From the NCBI GenBank assembly GCA_937916465.1, contig CALFTK010000028.1, positions 1 to 16,534 on the forward strand: a stretch of 16,534 bases of DNA. The letters run 5' to 3'. Source of the DNA: an uncultured Bacteroidales bacterium (GTDB lineage Bacteria > Bacteroidota > Bacteroidia > Bacteroidales > Bacteroidaceae). Below, one piece after another: positions 14,973 through 16,534 of the stretch. The stretch's first letter is position 1. The number at the start of each line of letters is the position of its first letter. The notes below the pieces were generated by a model. The model was not told the origin of the DNA, did not search any database, and saw only the letters and a list, made by a program, of their open reading frames with translations. Both the position numbers and the translations under genes were made by a program.

Positions 14973-15593
14973 CTATCTGATATGAAAATCCAAAACATTT
15001 TTATCTTCAAGAAATCCTTGCAGATGTTCACCAATATGTACCGGGCCGACACCTGCCGGAGTTCCGGTAAAAATCAGATCGCCTGTTTTCAAAGTGCAGA
15101 AAGAACTTACATACTCTATTATTTCGGCTACAGAAAAAATCATATCGCCGGTATAACCTTGTTGAGCCAAGTTACCATCAATATCCAGACGGAAGTTCAA
15201 ATTCTGAATATCCCTGTCCAGTTTCTCTTTTTCTATCCAATCGCCAACCACAGCCGATGAATCGAACCCTTTACAGAGTTCCCACGGCAGTCCCATGCTT
15301 CTATAGCGATTTTGCAAATCTCTGGCTGTAAAATCTATACCCAGAGTAACAGCATCCCAATACCTGTTGGCAAATCTTGCCTCAATACTCTTTCCTAACC
15401 TTGATATTCTTACTACCAACTCTGTTTCATACTCAATCCTTTCTGAAAAATCGGGTAGAAAGAAAGGTCTGCGATTTCTCAATATAGCAGAGTCCGGTTT
15501 CATAAAAATAACCGGATTCTCCTGTTCTAATAACGATTCGCCTAACTCTTTATTGTGTAGGCGATAGTTCATTCCAACACATATTATCTTCAT
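14973..15593 (-). CDS. Fumarylacetoacetate hydrolase family protein (FAHD1-like)
   Basis: The 206-aa cytoplasmic protein has the single-domain FAH fold. The metal ligands are visible: E56 and E58 in YETELVV and D87 in LGIDFTARDLQ. The active-site stretch GLPWELCKGFD (with K108) closely resembles human FAHD1, an acylpyruvate hydrolase and oxaloacetate decarboxylase. GDLIFTGTPAGVGP near the end is diagnostic. The likely activity is hydrolysis of acylpyruvates or decarboxylation of oxaloacetate; the precise substrate is not decided by sequence. Its TAG stop abuts the porU ATG with zero gap, so the two are translationally linked despite no obvious functional tie. The ATG at 15593 has no clear Shine-Dalgarno sequence and lies 65 bp from the divergent SUI1 gene. 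Confidence 0.92.
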   Translation of the reverse strand: MKIICVGMNYRLHNKELGESLLEQENPVIFMKPDSAILRNRRPFFLPDFSERIEYETELVVRISRLGKSIEARFANRYWDAVTLGIDFTARDLQNRYRSMGLPWELCKGFDSSAVVGDWIEKEKLDRDIQNLNFRLDIDGNLAQQGYTGDMIFSVAEIIEYVSSFCTLKTGDLIFTGTPAGVGPVHIGEHLQGFLEDKNVLDFHIR

Positions 15594-15620
15594 AGGGGGT
15601 AAAGGTACAATTTTTATCGT

Positions 15621-15628
15621 TATCTTCG
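15621..15628 (+). promoter_or_regulatory. Possible -7 box for the SUI1-domain gene
   Basis: TATCTTCG matches the Bacteroidota TAnnTTTG box with one mismatch and is followed by CA, as in many -7 elements of this phylum. It lies 30 bases before the ATG at 15659. No good TTTG is seen at the -33 distance, so the call is tentative. The minus-strand counterpart for the FAH-like gene is less clear: TACCTTTA at 15607-15600 is only 6 bases from its ATG. Confidence 0.4.
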
Positions 15629-15658
15629 CAACTGCTTAAGCAACCACACTATACAACT

Positions 15659-16006
15659 ATGGCAAAAAAAGATAATGATTGGAAAGATAGACTAAATATT
15701 GTCTATTCCACAAACCCTGATTATAACTATCAGATGGAAGATGATGAACAGGAAGAGGAACTGATTCCTGCCAATATGCAAAAGCTACGCACCCGAATAG
15801 AGAAAAAAGGTCGTGGTGGCAAAACAGCAACCGTTATAAGCGGGTTTATTGGACCGGAAAAAGATTTAGAAGACCTGGCAAGAACTCTGAAAACCCACTG
15901 CGGAACCGGGGGAAGTGTAAAAGATGGAGAAATAATTATTCAAGGAGAACTGAAAGATAAGGTGATTAGCAAACTGAAAGCATTAGGTTACACTCAGTCC
16001 AAATAA
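15659..16006 (+). CDS. SUI1/eIF1-domain translation factor (YciH-like)
   Basis: The 115-aa protein has an N-terminal acidic, probably flexible part (EDDEQEEELIPANMQKLRTR) and a C-terminal SUI1 domain from about residue 40. The core RGGKTATVISGF, the segment KTHCGTGGSVKDGEI and the closing strand KVISKLKALGY are as in bacterial YciH and in eukaryotic and archaeal eIF1. In the family, eIF1 controls start-codon fidelity; E. coli YciH has been proposed to affect translation initiation under stress, but the bacterial role is not settled. It is a single-gene unit, divergent from the FAH-like gene and convergent with tsf, ended by a strong hairpin. Confidence 0.92.
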   Translation: MAKKDNDWKDRLNIVYSTNPDYNYQMEDDEQEEELIPANMQKLRTRIEKKGRGGKTATVISGFIGPEKDLEDLARTLKTHCGTGGSVKDGEIIIQGELKDKVISKLKALGYTQSK

Positions 16007-16009
16007 CAG

Positions 16010-16040
16010 CAAACCCCAAAGCCAATGACTTTGGGGTTTG
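16010..16040 (+). terminator. Intrinsic terminator (bidirectional in principle)
   Basis: CAAACCCCAAAG (16010-16021) and CTTTGGGGTTTG (16029-16040) form a perfect 12-bp stem with a 7-base loop, followed on the plus strand by TTTCGCTTT. It starts 4 bases after the SUI1 gene stop and lies 21 bases from the tsf stop on the other strand, so it should end the SUI1 transcript and may also stop tsf transcription. Confidence 0.85.
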
Positions 16041-16060
16041 TTTCGCTTTATATGAATTTA

Positions 16061-16534
16061 TTATTCAGCTTTCAATGTAAAGCGTACGAACTTTGTAACT
16101 GTCAATTCAGGATCCAAATCTTTCAAATACTGAGCTACGCTCTTCTTATCGTCAGAAATGAACTTCTGGTTCAACAGACAAGATTCATCGTAGAATTTCT
16201 TCATACGACCATCAGCAATACGATCAATCATATTTTCAGGTTTACCTTCCTGACGAGCCTTATCAGCAGCAATCTCTCTTTCGCGTGCTACTACGTCAGC
16301 AGGAACTTCTGCTTCACATACTGCAATTGGGTTCTGAGCAGCAACCTGCAATGCAATTTCGTGAATATAATCTTTATCGGCAACCTCCTTGTTAAATGCT
16401 ACAAGAACACAAAGGAAGTTCTTATTCTGGTGGTTGTAAGACTGAAGTTCAGGAGCTTCAACTACACTGTAGCCATCAAGTTCCATCTTTTCACCTACTA
16501 TACCTGTACGTTCTATGATAGCTTCAGCAACAGT
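16061..16534 (-). CDS. tsf: Elongation factor Ts, C-terminal part (cut by window edge)
   Basis: EF-Ts recycles EF-Tu by releasing GDP. The frame is open to the right edge: 16 codons lie upstream of the Met at 16486 (TVAEAIIERTGIVGEK), so that Met is internal, not the start. The visible 157 residues are the C-terminal part, with ENMIDRIADGRMKKFYDE and LLNQKFI typical of EF-Ts dimerisation and core regions, ending KFVRFTLKAE. Codon choice looks more uniform than in neighbouring genes, as expected for a highly expressed protein. rpsB usually precedes tsf but would lie outside this window. Confidence 0.95.
   Translation of the reverse strand, partial: TVAEAIIERTGIVGEKMELDGYSVVEAPELQSYNHQNKNFLCVLVAFNKEVADKDYIHEIALQVAAQNPIAVCEAEVPADVVAREREIAADKARQEGKPENMIDRIADGRMKKFYDESCLLNQKFISDDKKSVAQYLKDLDPELTVTKFVRFTLKAE

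Noticed and set aside
16484..16486. ATG as the start of a 141-aa protein at the right edge
   Set aside because: The frame stays open to the window edge and the 16 upstream codons encode EF-Ts sequence, so this Met is internal to tsf.

Overview
The window is chromosomal DNA from a member of the Bacteroidota, most likely order Bacteroidales. The evidence is the type IX secretion genes porU and porV, a Bacteroidota-restricted DUF4290 gene, Bacteroidota-style -7 boxes (TAnnTTTG), few Shine-Dalgarno sequences, and an A+T-rich composition (about 40% G+C by eye). The genus cannot be fixed from the sequence. Apart from one intergenic stretch near the left edge, the DNA is densely packed housekeeping sequence with no sign of recent transfer, phage, insertion sequences, CRISPR or RNA genes.

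Layout. Positions 1-110 hold the 5' end of an unrecognised minus-strand gene. Positions 111-686 are non-coding and rich in short repeats and hairpins, including a 96-bp branched inverted repeat just past the rseP stop. From 7360 down to 687 runs a tight minus-strand cluster: tsaB, DUF4290, murA, rimM, an M23 peptidase, dxr, rseP, with gaps of at most 15 bp and several overlaps. It is probably one operon read from a promoter in the 7361-7470 divergent gap. The other side of that gap reads yicC, gmk, nadD on the plus strand, also tightly coupled. nadD runs 65 bp into the 3' end of ispF on the opposite strand. ispF is the last gene of a second minus-strand operon (15593 down to 9440): an FAHD1-like hydrolase, porU, porV, ispF. 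A divergent gap at 15594-15658 leads to a bacterial SUI1/eIF1 (YciH-like) gene. A strong 12-bp-stem terminator follows, then the C-terminal part of tsf, entering from the right edge on the minus strand.

How the genes fit together. The first operon couples tRNA modification (tsaB) and ribosome maturation (rimM) with envelope growth and quality control (murA, M23 peptidase, rseP) and the first committed step of the MEP isoprenoid pathway (dxr), which supplies the undecaprenyl carrier used in wall synthesis. A later MEP enzyme, ispF, sits in the neighbouring operon behind porU and porV. PorU is the sortase-like surface protease, and PorV its outer-membrane partner, that release and anchor type IX cargo. 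The yicC-gmk-nadD unit combines RNA turnover, guanine nucleotide synthesis and NAD synthesis. The right edge holds translation factors.

No unmistakably new system was found. The points most worth a second look are the branched inverted repeat and intergenic repeats, the embedded DUF4290 protein, the MurA active-site Cys-to-Asp replacement, the nadD/ispF antiparallel coding overlap, the altered SSTxxR motif in NadD, and the porU-porV operon flanked by metabolic genes.
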